Origin: Akkermansia sp.
GTDB lineage: Bacteria; Verrucomicrobiota; Verrucomicrobiia; Verrucomicrobiales; Akkermansiaceae
Assembly: GCA_017471985.1 (NCBI GenBank)
Contig: JAFURE010000046.1
Span: 1-64,000 of the forward strand
DNA length: 64,000 bases
Reading direction: 5' to 3'
Each line of letters opens with the position of its first letter. Position 1 is the first letter of the stretch. This document shows, in pieces, positions 1 to 8,467 of this stretch. A program made the translations under genes and the position numbers. The notes under the pieces are model-generated. The model made no database searches. It saw only the letters and a list, made by a program, of their open reading frames with translations, and was not told where the DNA came from.

Positions 1-1
1 C

Positions 2-847
2 TACAAGTCCAACCCCATCGCTATGGACACCATCAAGGAGAACATCATCTTCACCAACGTGGGTCTGACCGACGACGGTGACGTATGGTGGGAAGGTATG
101 GACGGCGAGGCTCCCGCTCACGCCATCGACTGGCAGGGCAATGACTGGACCCCCGATTGCGGCCGCAAGTGCGCTCACCCGAACAGCCGCTTCACCGCTC
201 CGGCCTCCCAGTGCCCCACTCTGGATCCCGAGTACTACAACCCCGAGGGTGTGTCCATCAGCGCATTCCTGTTCGGCGGTCGTCGTGCCACCACCATGCC
301 GCTCGTATTCCAGTCCAAGGATTGGAACCACGGTGTATACGTAGGCGCCACCATGGGCTCCGAGATGACCGCAGCTGCCTTCGGCCAGATTGGTCAGGTT
401 CGCCGCGACCCGATGGCCATGAAGCCCTTCATCGGCTACAACGTTGGTGACTACTGGCAGCACTGGCTCGACATGGGCACCAAGACCTGCGCATGCAAGC
501 TGCCCAAGATTTTCAACGTGAACTGGTTCCGCAAGGATGCCGAGGGCAACTTCGTATGGCCCGGCTTCGGCGACAACATGCGCGTGCTCGACTGGGTACT
601 TCGCCGCTGCCGTGGTGAGGTTGAGGGTGTGGAGACCGCTCTGGGTATCTCCCCCACCTATGCTGAGCTCGACACCGAGGGTCTTAAGGGCTACGACGAG
701 GCTGCCTTCAACACCAACATGGCTCTTTCCGAGTCTGAGTGGAAGGCTGAGCTCGAGTCCCAGACTGAGCTGTTCAACATGGTTGGTGACAAGCTGCCCG
801 CCGAGCTCGAGGCTCAGCGCCAGGCTCTCATCGCCAAGTTCAGCTAA
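2..847 (+). CDS. pckG: phosphoenolpyruvate carboxykinase (GTP), C-terminal part
   Basis: The 5' end lies outside the window; the open frame runs in from the left edge and stops at 845-847. The protein is the C-terminal part of GTP-dependent PEP carboxykinase, a cytosolic enzyme interconverting oxaloacetate and PEP in gluconeogenesis or anaplerosis. Recognisable family blocks are [61 protein letters not shown] and [19 protein letters not shown]. These belong to the GTP-type family and not to the ATP-type pckA. A strong terminator follows, so it is last in its transcript. Internal ATG starts are not real starts because homology continues upstream of them. Confidence 0.96.
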   Translation, partial: YKSNPIAMDTIKENIIFTNVGLTDDGDVWWEGMDGEAPAHAIDWQGNDWTPDCGRKCAHPNSRFTAPASQCPTLDPEYYNPEGVSISAFLFGGRRATTMPLVFQSKDWNHGVYVGATMGSEMTAAAFGQIGQVRRDPMAMKPFIGYNVGDYWQHWLDMGTKTCACKLPKIFNVNWFRKDAEGNFVWPGFGDNMRVLDWVLRRCRGEVEGVETALGISPTYAELDTEGLKGYDEAAFNTNMALSESEWKAELESQTELFNMVGDKLPAELEAQRQALIAKFS

Positions 848-881
848 ATCTGCCGCAGCATAAGCTGCTGAATTGACTTTT

Positions 882-923
882 CGCCGCCGCTTCGCGCTAT
901 GTGAAGCGGCGGCGATTTTTTTT
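882..923 (+). terminator. intrinsic terminator of pckG
   Basis: A perfect 12-bp stem (CGCCGCCGCTTC / GAAGCGGCGGCG) with a 9-nt loop is followed by a run of eight T, 34 bp after the pckG stop codon. Confidence 0.93.
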
Positions 924-972
924 GTATATTCAACTGTTTATCTAATTCGTAGCAACTTTGTGCCGGTAGGGG

Positions 973-978
973 TAGAAT
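973..978 (+). promoter_or_regulatory. -10 box for a leaderless transcript (L,D-transpeptidase)
   Basis: TAGAAT ends exactly 6 nt before the ATG at 985, so transcription should begin at or next to the start codon. The -35 region (TAGCAA, 17 bp upstream) is weak. No Shine-Dalgarno sequence precedes the ATG. Confidence 0.6.
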
Positions 979-984
979 GGCGGC

Positions 985-1605
985 ATGAAAAACATCGTGG
1001 CCGTTTTGAGTCTGAGTTTTGTGCTGCTGTCATGCAGCCATGAGCCGAAGCCCCATATTCACCGGAGCGCTCCTGTGGTGCAATCCGTGGTGAGGATGGA
1101 GGCACCGGAGTATGTGAATTCTATACAAGACGGGGTTCACACCGGCTATGTGCTCGATGAGGAGCAGGAGCCGTTGCCGATTCTGCATGAGGATTTTACC
1201 CGATTACCCGGCTATCCGCATACTCACAGTGTGTGGATGAATCCGGAGCTTATGCAGCAGCAGGATGCCACGAGAAAGGTGCGAATCCATTTGAGGAACC
1301 AGCGTGGGTTATACCTGGTGAATGATGAGGTCGCCATGGATTTTCCTGTTTGTACGGGCAGGGGGAATAAGCGTACTCCTATAGGTAATTTCAGTATTTT
1401 GCAGAAAGATATAGACCATCATTCCAATCTGTATGATTGTCCTATGCCCTATTTCATGCGACTGACCTGGAGTGGTATCGGCATGCATGTGGGGGATGTG
1501 TACCGTGCTCCGGCTTCTCACGGCTGCATACGTATGCCGCAGGTTGCCTGCGAGCCGCTTTATCATGCTCTGTCGCATGGGAGCCGTGTGAAGATAACTG
1601 AGTGA
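985..1605 (+). CDS. L,D-transpeptidase (YkuD domain) lipoprotein
   Basis: This 206-aa protein starts with a lipoprotein signal (FVLLSC, cysteine at residue 17), so it is probably anchored to a membrane facing the periplasm. The C-terminal half carries the YkuD catalytic signature: an upstream histidine in SGIGMHVGD and the SHGCIRMP motif with the nucleophilic cysteine. The family forms 3-3 (meso-DAP to meso-DAP) cross-links in peptidoglycan or attaches proteins to it; which of these applies here is not visible. The stretch between the lipobox and the catalytic domain (about 18-100) has no recognised domain. It is monocistronic, with its own -10 box at 973, and converges on the DUF2851 gene with only 7 bp between the stop codons. 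Confidence 0.9.
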   Translation: MKNIVAVLSLSFVLLSCSHEPKPHIHRSAPVVQSVVRMEAPEYVNSIQDGVHTGYVLDEEQEPLPILHEDFTRLPGYPHTHSVWMNPELMQQQDATRKVRIHLRNQRGLYLVNDEVAMDFPVCTGRGNKRTPIGNFSILQKDIDHHSNLYDCPMPYFMRLTWSGIGMHVGDVYRAPASHGCIRMPQVACEPLYHALSHGSRVKITE

Positions 1606-1612
1606 GCTTAAC

Positions 1613-2983
1613 TCAGGCCCACTGGTTCAGTTGCTCCGGGAAAAAGCAGTCACGACATGAGTGCAGGGCGCAGAAATCCGTATCAATCTGCAGGAGTGCC
1701 TGCTGCGCGTACATCATGGGGAGCAGGGCGGCGGTGTCCTTCCGTTCTCCGAACAGGCGATACGCTGTCTGCTGAACCTTTTGCGGAATATCACGGTTTT
1801 TCAGACTCAGATATGTCTCCCACGCAAAGGGGGCTTCATCCTGTACGTAGACATGATTGACCAGAAAATCCTTCACTCGTTCAGCACCTATGAGGGCCAC
1901 GCTTTTGTTCATTTCGGTCGAGGGGAGCGAGCAGCGCCTGCTCCAGTACGGGTGCTCCAACGAGGTCAGTAGGCGTGTGAGCTCAGTTGCGCTCTGCGCG
2001 TCAAGCTTTTTGCTTATCTCCTTCCATCGGGCTGCGATGAGCGCGAGCGCGGCTACGCGACGGTGTGGATGATTAGCCGGTCGCAAGGGGGCAAAACGCC
2101 ATGGCAGGCTGCGCCCCTCACTCAGGCTGAACTGTTCACGCTGTGGCCACCAGTTATCCCACACCTGTCGGTGGTACTCCCGGGCTGCAATATCTGTGCC
2201 GCCCGGCAGTACCGGTACCAGAAAACCGGCTGTGCCGAACAGTATGCTCTCGGCATAGTATTGCAGTTTGCTCAGTGGTGCGCGCCGGGCAAGCAGTTGC
2301 ATGGGTACTTTGTTGATTTTATACCCCAGAGTTTCGGCAAATGACTCAAACCAGGCCTGTGATTCACCTACAACCTCGGCTTTTTTGCAGAATAGTTTAC
2401 GTTTGTTATGTGCACGATAGGCTGCCGCAGATTTGAGTAATCTCTCAATCCTGTCTGTGGGCATTTCTGCCAGTGGTTGGCGGCAGAGCCCTCCGCAATC
2501 CGCCGGGGGTGGGGTTCCCAAGCCCATGGCTTGCCGCAAAATATTGCGAGAAATGGGCAGAATCGGTATATCTATATGTTGTTCATTACGCGTATACCAA
2601 CCTGCCGGTGGCGGGGTAAGGACAATGTGCAGGATGACCTGCGTGAAGTCCGGGTTGGCACCGTGCCCATGGTGCTCCCAATCTTGTGCGGTGGGGTCAA
2701 TCTCGATATCACCGCGCATGCGAACGCCATCGATTTCTATTTCAGCACGCAGAAAATCCGGCCCGACACTGCGGTTCCATTCACCGAAATCCAGTATCTG
2801 TACCTTGCCGTGGCGCAAGGTCTGCCCGCCGGTGCCCAGCAGGCCACTGTGCCAGAGTGCCTGAACTTCCAGTTCGTTGGGAAGTGGGAGCTCATCGTCG
2901 GCTTCGGCGCAGCCATAACTCACGCGCACCTGCTCCAGCAGGCTGCGGTAGGCATCGGCATCGCGCTGTCGGTCATTGCCCAT
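1613..2983 (-). CDS. DUF2851 family protein
   Basis: This 456-aa protein resembles the DUF2851 family, whose function is unknown. Family-like blocks include NELEVQALWHSGLL near residue 40, DFGEWNRSVGPDFLRAEIEI near 70 and the following GDIEIDPTAQDWEHHGHG segment. No signal peptide or membrane helix is seen, so it is likely cytoplasmic. It is the last gene of a hemC-STAS-DUF2851 minus-strand run, with an 8-bp gap to the STAS gene, and has no Shine-Dalgarno sequence of its own. A link to tetrapyrrole synthesis is not implied by sequence alone. Confidence 0.8.
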   Translation of the reverse strand: MGNDRQRDADAYRSLLEQVRVSYGCAEADDELPLPNELEVQALWHSGLLGTGGQTLRHGKVQILDFGEWNRSVGPDFLRAEIEIDGVRMRGDIEIDPTAQDWEHHGHGANPDFTQVILHIVLTPPPAGWYTRNEQHIDIPILPISRNILRQAMGLGTPPPADCGGLCRQPLAEMPTDRIERLLKSAAAYRAHNKRKLFCKKAEVVGESQAWFESFAETLGYKINKVPMQLLARRAPLSKLQYYAESILFGTAGFLVPVLPGGTDIAAREYHRQVWDNWWPQREQFSLSEGRSLPWRFAPLRPANHPHRRVAALALIAARWKEISKKLDAQSATELTRLLTSLEHPYWSRRCSLPSTEMNKSVALIGAERVKDFLVNHVYVQDEAPFAWETYLSLKNRDIPQKVQQTAYRLFGERKDTAALLPMMYAQQALLQIDTDFCALHSCRDCFFPEQLNQWA

Positions 2984-2991
2984 GGCAGGCG

Positions 2992-3543
2992 TTACTCATC
3001 TCCGCCCATATCGATGTGGCGCTGCAGGTCTTCCTCCAGCGTTTCGCACACATAGCCGAACGTTTCGTCGTTCTTCTTGCTCATGGAGCGCAGGGTATTA
3101 TGAGCCTCGAGTACATGGCGGGTGCGATCAATTTCGCTCATGTCCTTATGCTCATCTTCCACAGCGGCGTCGGTATCCTGTGCCAACACGCTGCGGCGCT
3201 CCGTCAGCTCCTCGCGCCACGGTGCATCAACCGGGTCAATCTCCAGCAGCATATCCAGCCCCAGACTTTCCATGGCATCTCTGGTGCGCTGCGTGGGCGA
3301 GGCTATCTGCACGCTGCCGCCGGCGGCCATGCACTTGCGAGCCATTCCTGCCAGAGTGCCCATGAATGTGGAATCCACACCGGGGCAGACTTCCAAATCA
3401 ACAATGATGTTTGAGCCGCCTGATTCTAGGTACCTGTCTGCAAGAGCTTTGAGGGCAGGGCTGTTTACAAAGCAGCCGCGGCTTGCACAGCGTACCCACA
3501 GGCAATCGGAGAATTCGTGATATGTAAGAGTTGTAACAGTCAT
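2992..3543 (-). CDS. STAS-domain protein (anti-sigma factor antagonist-like)
   Basis: A 183-aa protein with an N-terminal STAS domain (about residues 1-105). The recognisable core is NIIVDLEVCPGVDSTFMGTL, where the D-S/T motif corresponds to the phosphorylatable serine of SpoIIAA-like antagonists. The C-terminal 75 residues are acidic and probably helical, with no named domain. STAS proteins bind anti-sigma/serine-kinase partners or serve as regulatory modules; no such kinase lies nearby, so the partner is unknown. I take the ATG at 3543 (MTVTTLTYHEF) because the longer frame would run into hemC. It lies 10 bp after hemC and 8 bp before the DUF2851 gene. Confidence 0.82.
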   Translation of the reverse strand: MTVTTLTYHEFSDCLWVRCASRGCFVNSPALKALADRYLESGGSNIIVDLEVCPGVDSTFMGTLAGMARKCMAAGGSVQIASPTQRTRDAMESLGLDMLLEIDPVDAPWREELTERRSVLAQDTDAAVEDEHKDMSEIDRTRHVLEAHNTLRSMSKKNDETFGYVCETLEEDLQRHIDMGGDE

Positions 3544-3553
3544 GTGAGAGAAA

Positions 3554-4486
3554 TCAGTTAAGATGAGGTACCAGCTTGGCGTAGGCATCCAACCCCAGTT
3601 GTTCGGGATTATCTGCCGGGCCTCTGTGTGTAATGCGAATCGGCATGCCATTGGGCTTGAAGTAGATGGCCCGGAACATCATGAAATCGCCATTGCAGGT
3701 AGCGTAGCCGGCTACAGGTACCGAGCAATCAGCCTGCAGAGCTGCCAGGAATGCTCGCTCTGCGCGTATGCACAGTGAGGTTTCCTCGTCATTTACCGGG
3801 GTAATCAGCTCGCGGGTGGCCGTGTCGCCCTTGCGAATTTCGATGGCAATAGCACCCTGACACAGGGCGGGCATGAAGGAGTCCTTACCCATATCTACGA
3901 TGCTCAGCTGAGTGCCGTCCATGTTGAGCGAATCGCCCGTGTACCCCAAGCGGTTCAGTCCTGCACGAGCCAGTACAATGCCATCGAGTTCAGGATTTTC
4001 GATGAGTTTGCGCAGGCGGGTCGATACATTGCCGCGTATGCTCACCGTTTCAGCTGTACCACTCCAGTAACTTTTTACCATCTGCTCGCGGCGTACACTG
4101 CTGGTGCCCAGCGTGAGGCGGTTCAGGTTGGCACCCTTTTTGAGGATAAGGGCATCCCAAATTTCCTCTCGGGGCAGTACGGCAGCCAGCTCGAAGTTCT
4201 CATCCATCTTGCCGGGCATGTCCTTCAGGCTGTGCACGGCGCAATCAATTTCGCCCGCTGCCAGAGCTCGCTCGATAGCGGCAACAAACACGCCCTTGTC
4301 CTGCGTGCCTGCCGCGCGATTGACCTTGCACAGCGGAATGTCCGTGCGAGCATCTCCATCGGTGTGGATAACAATAATCTCGGCTTCTACATCAGGTGTT
4401 TTCTCTTTCATTGCCTGTATGGCGAGCTCTGTCTGCCTGAGGGCCAGTTCACTCCCGCGGGTTCCGATTCTGATGGTTCTGCTCAT
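3554..4486 (-). CDS. hemC: hydroxymethylbilane synthase (porphobilinogen deaminase)
   Basis: A 310-aa cytosolic enzyme that polymerises four porphobilinogen molecules to hydroxymethylbilane in heme/siroheme/cobalamin-type tetrapyrrole synthesis. Visible signatures are IRIGTRGSELALRQTELA at the N terminus, HSLKDMPG, GTSSVRREQM, SIRGNVSTRLRKL, and DCSVPVAGYA, whose cysteine carries the dipyrromethane cofactor. The start at 4486 (MSRTIRIG) is preferred over a longer frame because it fits the family length and a promoter places the transcript start at this ATG. First gene of the hemC-STAS-DUF2851 run. Confidence 0.96.
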   Translation of the reverse strand: MSRTIRIGTRGSELALRQTELAIQAMKEKTPDVEAEIIVIHTDGDARTDIPLCKVNRAAGTQDKGVFVAAIERALAAGEIDCAVHSLKDMPGKMDENFELAAVLPREEIWDALILKKGANLNRLTLGTSSVRREQMVKSYWSGTAETVSIRGNVSTRLRKLIENPELDGIVLARAGLNRLGYTGDSLNMDGTQLSIVDMGKDSFMPALCQGAIAIEIRKGDTATRELITPVNDEETSLCIRAERAFLAALQADCSVPVAGYATCNGDFMMFRAIYFKPNGMPIRITHRGPADNPEQLGLDAYAKLVPHLN

Positions 4487-4493
4487 ACACGTC

Positions 4494-4522
4494 ATTCTAC
4501 CCTTTCGTGTGCTCACCTGCAA
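4494..4522 (-). promoter_or_regulatory. sigma70-type promoter of hemC, leaderless
   Basis: On the minus strand TTGCAG, a 17-bp spacer and TAGAAT are followed by 7 nt and the hemC ATG. The transcript would start at or one base from the start codon. Confidence 0.72.
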
Positions 4523-4739
4523 GCAAATTCGCAACCCTACAAGAAAAAAACGGGATGTCAATAGTACCGGGTGGAAGTTATGTAACGCTACATGACCGGG
4601 TTACACCCGCGTTTCAATTGAGCTTAGGAGGGAAGTATCAGGCGTTGGATGATACTTTTTGTGAGACTGGCACACTTTAGGCTCGCTTTTTGTGTTGGAA
4701 CGTGGCAAAGTAGAGCGTGACGAAGTATTTTCTCCACTC

Positions 4740-5471
4740 ATGAGTGATTCATCCTCTCCCAAATACAAGCGAATACTGCTCAAACTGAGCGGTGAGGCTC
4801 TGCGTGCGCAGGGCAGTAAGGACAATATCTCCCCCGAAATCGTGGCTCGCATTGCCCGCGAAATCGCTGAGGCTCAGATGAAAGGCAACCTCCAGATTGC
4901 TATCGTTGTGGGCGGCGGTAATATATGGCGTGGTGCCAAGGCCAGTGTGCGCGGCATGGATCGCCCCACGGCAGACTACGTAGGTATGCTTGCCACCGTG
5001 ATGAATGCGCTCTCTATCTGCTCCGCCGTGCAGGAGGCCGGCGTGCCTGCTCACGTGATGAGCGCCATTGAAATGAAGAATGTGGCTGAACCCTATGTGC
5101 GCAATACTGCCCGCGAGCTCCTGCGCGAGGGGCAGGTGGTTGTGTTTGCTGCCGGTACGGGTAACCCCTTCTTCAGTACTGATACAGCAGCTGCTCTGCG
5201 TGCCTGTGAAATCAATGCTGAGGTTGTGATGAAGGCTACCTCGGTTGACGGTGTGTATACCGCCGACCCCAAGACAGACCCCACTGCTACGCGTTTTGAT
5301 GCCATTTCTTACGAGGAGTGCATTTCCCGCGAGCTGAAAGTGATGGATCAGACCGCTTTCACTCTGTGCAAGGACAACGCCAAGCCTATCATGGTGTTCG
5401 ACATGCACCAGCCTGGCAATATCACCCGCGCTCTGCTCGGTGAACAGATTGGTACCGTTATCGGTGAATAA
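4740..5471 (+). CDS. pyrH: UMP kinase
   Basis: A 243-aa amino-acid-kinase-fold enzyme phosphorylating UMP to UDP in pyrimidine nucleotide synthesis. Family motifs: YKRILLKLSGEAL at the N terminus, IAIVVGGGNIWRG, MDRPTADYVGMLATVMNALS, AGTGNPFFSTDTAAALRA and KATSVDGVYTADP. The ATG at 4740 (MSDSSSPKYKRILLKLSGE) matches the family length; the longer frame from 4692 adds residues unlike the family. It heads pyrH-frr-bactofilin, with gaps of 30 and 28 bp and no Shine-Dalgarno sequences. Confidence 0.96.
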   Translation: MSDSSSPKYKRILLKLSGEALRAQGSKDNISPEIVARIAREIAEAQMKGNLQIAIVVGGGNIWRGAKASVRGMDRPTADYVGMLATVMNALSICSAVQEAGVPAHVMSAIEMKNVAEPYVRNTARELLREGQVVVFAAGTGNPFFSTDTAAALRACEINAEVVMKATSVDGVYTADPKTDPTATRFDAISYEECISRELKVMDQTAFTLCKDNAKPIMVFDMHQPGNITRALLGEQIGTVIGE

Positions 5472-5501
5472 TTCTTATTAACTCATACTCAATATATCAA
5501 C

Positions 5502-6068
5502 ATGGACGAAGAAACACTCTTGCTCGAGACCGAGACCTCTATGGAGGAAGCTCTCGAGAATATGCTGACCAAGTTCGCCGGTGTGCGTACCGGCAAGGCC
5601 TCCCCCTCACTGGTGGATAATATGGACATCTTCGTGGCCTCTTACGGCACGAGCATGAAGCTGAAGAGCCTGGCCGTGGTTTCCACGCCCGATGCCCGCT
5701 CCATCCTCATTCAGCCGTTTGACCCCAGCACCCTCAACGACATCAAGAAGGCTATTGCTGAGAGCAGCCTGAATATCACCCCCATCATCGATGCCCGCTC
5801 CGTGCGTCTGCCCATCCCCGAGCTGACCGGTGAGCGTCGTAAGGAGCTTTGCAAGCACGTCAAGTCCCTTTCCGAGGAGACTCGTGTACGCATCCGCGGC
5901 GTGCGCAAAACCGGTATGGACGGCGTGAAGAAGCTTAAGGCTGACAACATCCTGACGGAAGACGGCGTGCGCCTGGCTGAGGACAAGGTGCAGAAGCTGA
6001 CGGACAAGTACGTGAAGAAGGTAGACGAGCTTGTGACCGCCAAGGAGAAGGAAATCATGACTGTTTAA
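5502..6068 (+). CDS. frr: ribosome recycling factor
   Basis: This 188-aa protein has the full length of RRF, which with EF-G splits post-termination ribosomes. Signatures are VRTGKASPSLVDNM, the RSILIQPFDPSTLNDIKKAI block, SVRLPIPELTGERRKEL and the basic RIRGVRKTGMDGVKKLK helix. The pyrH-frr pairing is the usual bacterial order. The upstream sequence CTCAATATATCAAC lacks a Shine-Dalgarno motif. Confidence 0.97.
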   Translation: MDEETLLLETETSMEEALENMLTKFAGVRTGKASPSLVDNMDIFVASYGTSMKLKSLAVVSTPDARSILIQPFDPSTLNDIKKAIAESSLNITPIIDARSVRLPIPELTGERRKELCKHVKSLSEETRVRIRGVRKTGMDGVKKLKADNILTEDGVRLAEDKVQKLTDKYVKKVDELVTAKEKEIMTV

Positions 6069-6096
6069 TTCCACCCCTAACCACTTATTCATAAAC

Positions 6097-6417
6097 ATGA
6101 GCACCAATTCCACAAACGTACTGGCTCAGGGTATCGAAATCATCGGCACCATCACTTTCCACAATGACATGCACATTGATGGCAAGATTGACGGCGAGAT
6201 TACCTCCGAGTCCGGCAAGGTTACAATCGGTGAGCTGGCTGACATCAAGGGCGACATCCGTGCCGGTGAGGTTCACATCTACGGCCACGTGGACGGCAAT
6301 GTGAACAGCGGCCGCTGCCACCTCAACGAGCGCGCTGTGGTGAATGGCGACATCACCACCACCGTTCTTTCCATGGTCGAGGGCGCTCGCCTTTCCGGCC
6401 GTGCTCAGATTGGTTAA
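6097..6417 (+). CDS. bactofilin family protein
   Basis: A small 106-aa protein formed almost entirely of the bactofilin (DUF583) beta-helical repeat: GIEIIGTITFHNDMHIDGKI, GEITSESGKVTIGELADIKG, IRAGEVHIYGHVDGNV, and so on at a periodicity of about 17-18 residues. Bactofilins polymerise spontaneously into cytoskeletal filaments involved in cell shape and envelope organisation. It has very short tails, no membrane segment, and is the last gene of the pyrH operon, followed by a strong terminator. Confidence 0.92.
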   Translation: MSTNSTNVLAQGIEIIGTITFHNDMHIDGKIDGEITSESGKVTIGELADIKGDIRAGEVHIYGHVDGNVNSGRCHLNERAVVNGDITTTVLSMVEGARLSGRAQIG

Positions 6418-6435
6418 TTTCCTTTCCATTCATAC

Positions 6436-6475
6436 GCGCACAGCAGGGGAGAGCTCCCCACTGTGCGCTTTTTTT
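6436..6475 (+). terminator. intrinsic terminator of the pyrH-frr-bactofilin operon
   Basis: An 8-bp outer stem (GCGCACAG / CTGTGCGC) enclosing an AGGGG/CCCC inner stem is followed by seven T. Confidence 0.92.
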
Positions 6476-6537
6476 ATCTTCATACGTTGTTTCAAATCAA
6501 AAAACAGCGTAAGATATTCAGATGTCGCGTCGGTTGC

Positions 6538-6566
6538 TTGACTTAAAGCATGTTTTGTGCTAGTTT
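6538..6566 (+). promoter_or_regulatory. promoter of ffh, leaderless
   Basis: TTGACT, a 17-bp spacer and an extended -10 (TGC TAGTTT) end 6 nt before the ffh ATG at 6573. No Shine-Dalgarno motif is present. Confidence 0.62.
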
Positions 6567-6572
6567 TTCGCT

Positions 6573-8102
6573 ATGTTCTCGCTCCTTTCTGACAAGCTTG
6601 ATGACACCTTTCGTAAACTGCGCGGTCTGAATAAGATTTCGGAGTCGAATATCGCCGATGCTATGCGCGAAATCCGCATGGCTCTGCTCGATGCCGACGT
6701 AGAGTACAGCGTGGCTCGTGAGTTTATTGCCCACGTGAAAGAGCAGGCTATGGGCGAGGCGGTGCTCAAGACTGTGAAACCCGGTGAGCAGATTGTTAAG
6801 ATTTTCCGTGACCAGCTGGCCGAACTTCTGGGTGGCGAGGCTGCTGAGCTGAACCTGACTCCTCCCGGGCGTATTCTGGTAGTTGGTTTGAACGGTGCCG
6901 GTAAGACTACCACCAGCGCCAAGCTTGCCCGCCGTCTGAAGGCCGATGGCCACAAGCCCCTGCTGGTGGCCTGTGACCTTATCCGCCCCGCAGCTATTGA
7001 CCAATTGGCTACTCTGGCCAAGCAGATTGAGGTGCCGGTGTATACCCCCTCTGCGAGCGAGAAGGATGTTATTCGCGTGGCCAAGGATGCCCTCAAATGG
7101 GCTAAGGAGCAGGAGCACGACGTCATTATTTTCGATACCGCCGGCCGTCAGGAGGTGGATGAAGACCTTGTGGAGGAACTGCGCCGACTGGCCAAGTTCC
7201 TGGAGGCTCAGGAATCCCTGCTCGTGGCAGACGCCGCAACCGGTCAGCAGGCTGTGCGCGTGGCTCAGGCGTTCGACAAGGCCGTGGGGCTCACGGGTAT
7301 CATTCTGACCAAGCTCGATGGCGATGCCCGCGGTGGTGCCGCTCTTTCCATGCGTGCTGTGACCGGCAAGCCCATTAAGTTTGTGGGTGAGGGCGAAAAG
7401 CTCGACATGTTCGGCCCCTTTGTGCCGGTGCGCATGGCCGACCGAATCCTCGGCATGGGTGATATCGTGGGACTGGTGGAGAAAGCTGCCGAGAAGATTG
7501 ACCAGGAGTCTGCCATGAACTCCATGAACCGCATGATGAGCGGTGAGTTCAACTTCAACGATTTCCTGTCCCAGATGCGCATGATGCAGAGCCTAGGCCC
7601 GCTGGAGGGTCTGCTCGGTCTGCTGCCCGGTTTCAGCAAGATTAAGAAACAGCTGCCCGAGGGCGCTCTCGATCCCAAGAAGATGAAGCGAATGGAGGCT
7701 ATTGTGCTCTCCATGACCCCGGCCGAGCGCGCTAATTACAAGTTGCTTATTCCCTCCCGCCGTCGCCGTATTGCCAAGGGCTCCGGTGTGAGCGAGATTG
7801 AGGTGAACCGCTTTATCAAGAACTTCAAGCAGATGAAGGAAATGATGGGCGGCAAGGGCAAGATGGGTGGCCTGATGAAGGCTATGGGCAAGATGGGCGG
7901 TGGCGGTATGCCCGCTATGCCGACCATGCCCCAGGGCGGCGACATGCCTGACCTTTCCTCTCTTATGGGTGGCACCGGTGCTGCCGGTATGCCCGACCTC
8001 TCCGCCCTTATGGGAGGTGGTGGCGGCAAGAAGCCCAAGATGCCCGGCATGGGCAGCATGGGTGGCTTCGGTGGCTTCGGCAGCCGCTTCCGCAGGAAGT
8101 AA
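6573..8102 (+). CDS. ffh: signal recognition particle GTPase Ffh
   Basis: A 509-aa SRP54-type protein that binds signal sequences co-translationally and, with 4.5S RNA and FtsY, targets membrane proteins. Domain order: N helical bundle (1-90), G domain with GLNGAGKTTTSAKLARRL, the DTAGRQ motif and TKLDGDARGGAALS, then the M domain (from about 315) with SRRRRIAKGSGVSEIEVNRF, the RNA-binding helix-turn-helix. The C-terminal 90 residues are very rich in Met, Gly and Pro (repeats such as GGMPAMPTMPQGG and DLSSLMGG), an extended version of the usual M-domain tail. Monocistronic between two terminators; the 4.5S RNA is not in the window. Confidence 0.97.
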   Translation: MFSLLSDKLDDTFRKLRGLNKISESNIADAMREIRMALLDADVEYSVAREFIAHVKEQAMGEAVLKTVKPGEQIVKIFRDQLAELLGGEAAELNLTPPGRILVVGLNGAGKTTTSAKLARRLKADGHKPLLVACDLIRPAAIDQLATLAKQIEVPVYTPSASEKDVIRVAKDALKWAKEQEHDVIIFDTAGRQEVDEDLVEELRRLAKFLEAQESLLVADAATGQQAVRVAQAFDKAVGLTGIILTKLDGDARGGAALSMRAVTGKPIKFVGEGEKLDMFGPFVPVRMADRILGMGDIVGLVEKAAEKIDQESAMNSMNRMMSGEFNFNDFLSQMRMMQSLGPLEGLLGLLPGFSKIKKQLPEGALDPKKMKRMEAIVLSMTPAERANYKLLIPSRRRRIAKGSGVSEIEVNRFIKNFKQMKEMMGGKGKMGGLMKAMGKMGGGGMPAMPTMPQGGDMPDLSSLMGGTGAAGMPDLSALMGGGGGKKPKMPGMGSMGGFGGFGSRFRRK

Positions 8103-8122
8103 TTGTTACATAATTTTATAAA

Positions 8123-8160
8123 GAAACCGACCGGGAAGTTGCGGTCGGTTTCTTCGTTTG
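8123..8160 (+). terminator. intrinsic terminator of ffh
   Basis: A perfect 10-bp stem GAAACCGACC / GGTCGGTTTC is followed by a T-rich tail (TTCGTTTGTTG). Confidence 0.82.
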
Positions 8161-8169
8161 TTGTTAAGG

Positions 8170-8457
8170 TTAAGATTTACTTATCGTGAATCCGAGCTTC
8201 ATGATGAGTCGAAGCGTTTCGGCTGACATGCTCCTATCGTAATTTTTCTCAAGCTCAGTCAGGGCTTCGTAGGGAACCATATTGGGGGTTTGCTTCAGTT
8301 CATCATTGCGTGTAGGACCGTAGCTCCACCCTTCGTTCATACGCTGTTTTGCCCATACTTCGTGAGCGTTCTTAGCCAGAAGTTCCTGCAGCTCCTGCAG
8401 GGTATCCGGCAAGACTATGTCAGTTGTGTCGATGGGGGCGGGAATGTATTCTTTCAT
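8170..8457 (-). CDS. RyR-domain protein, partner of the SLOG/SLATT-like gene
   Basis: A 95-aa protein consisting mostly of a RyR domain, the small fold named after ryanodine receptors: HEVWAKQRMNEGWSYGPTRN followed by MVPYEALTELEKNYDRSMS and a C-terminal helix. The ATG at 8457 (MKEYIPAPIDTTD) is 10 bp after the stop of the upstream gene, so the two are almost surely co-transcribed. In prokaryotes RyR domains are predicted ligand sensors in nucleotide-centred conflict systems. No signal peptide or membrane segment is seen. Confidence 0.85.
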   Translation of the reverse strand: MKEYIPAPIDTTDIVLPDTLQELQELLAKNAHEVWAKQRMNEGWSYGPTRNDELKQTPNMVPYEALTELEKNYDRSMSAETLRLIMKLGFTISKS

Positions 8458-8467
8458 GTTTGTGTAG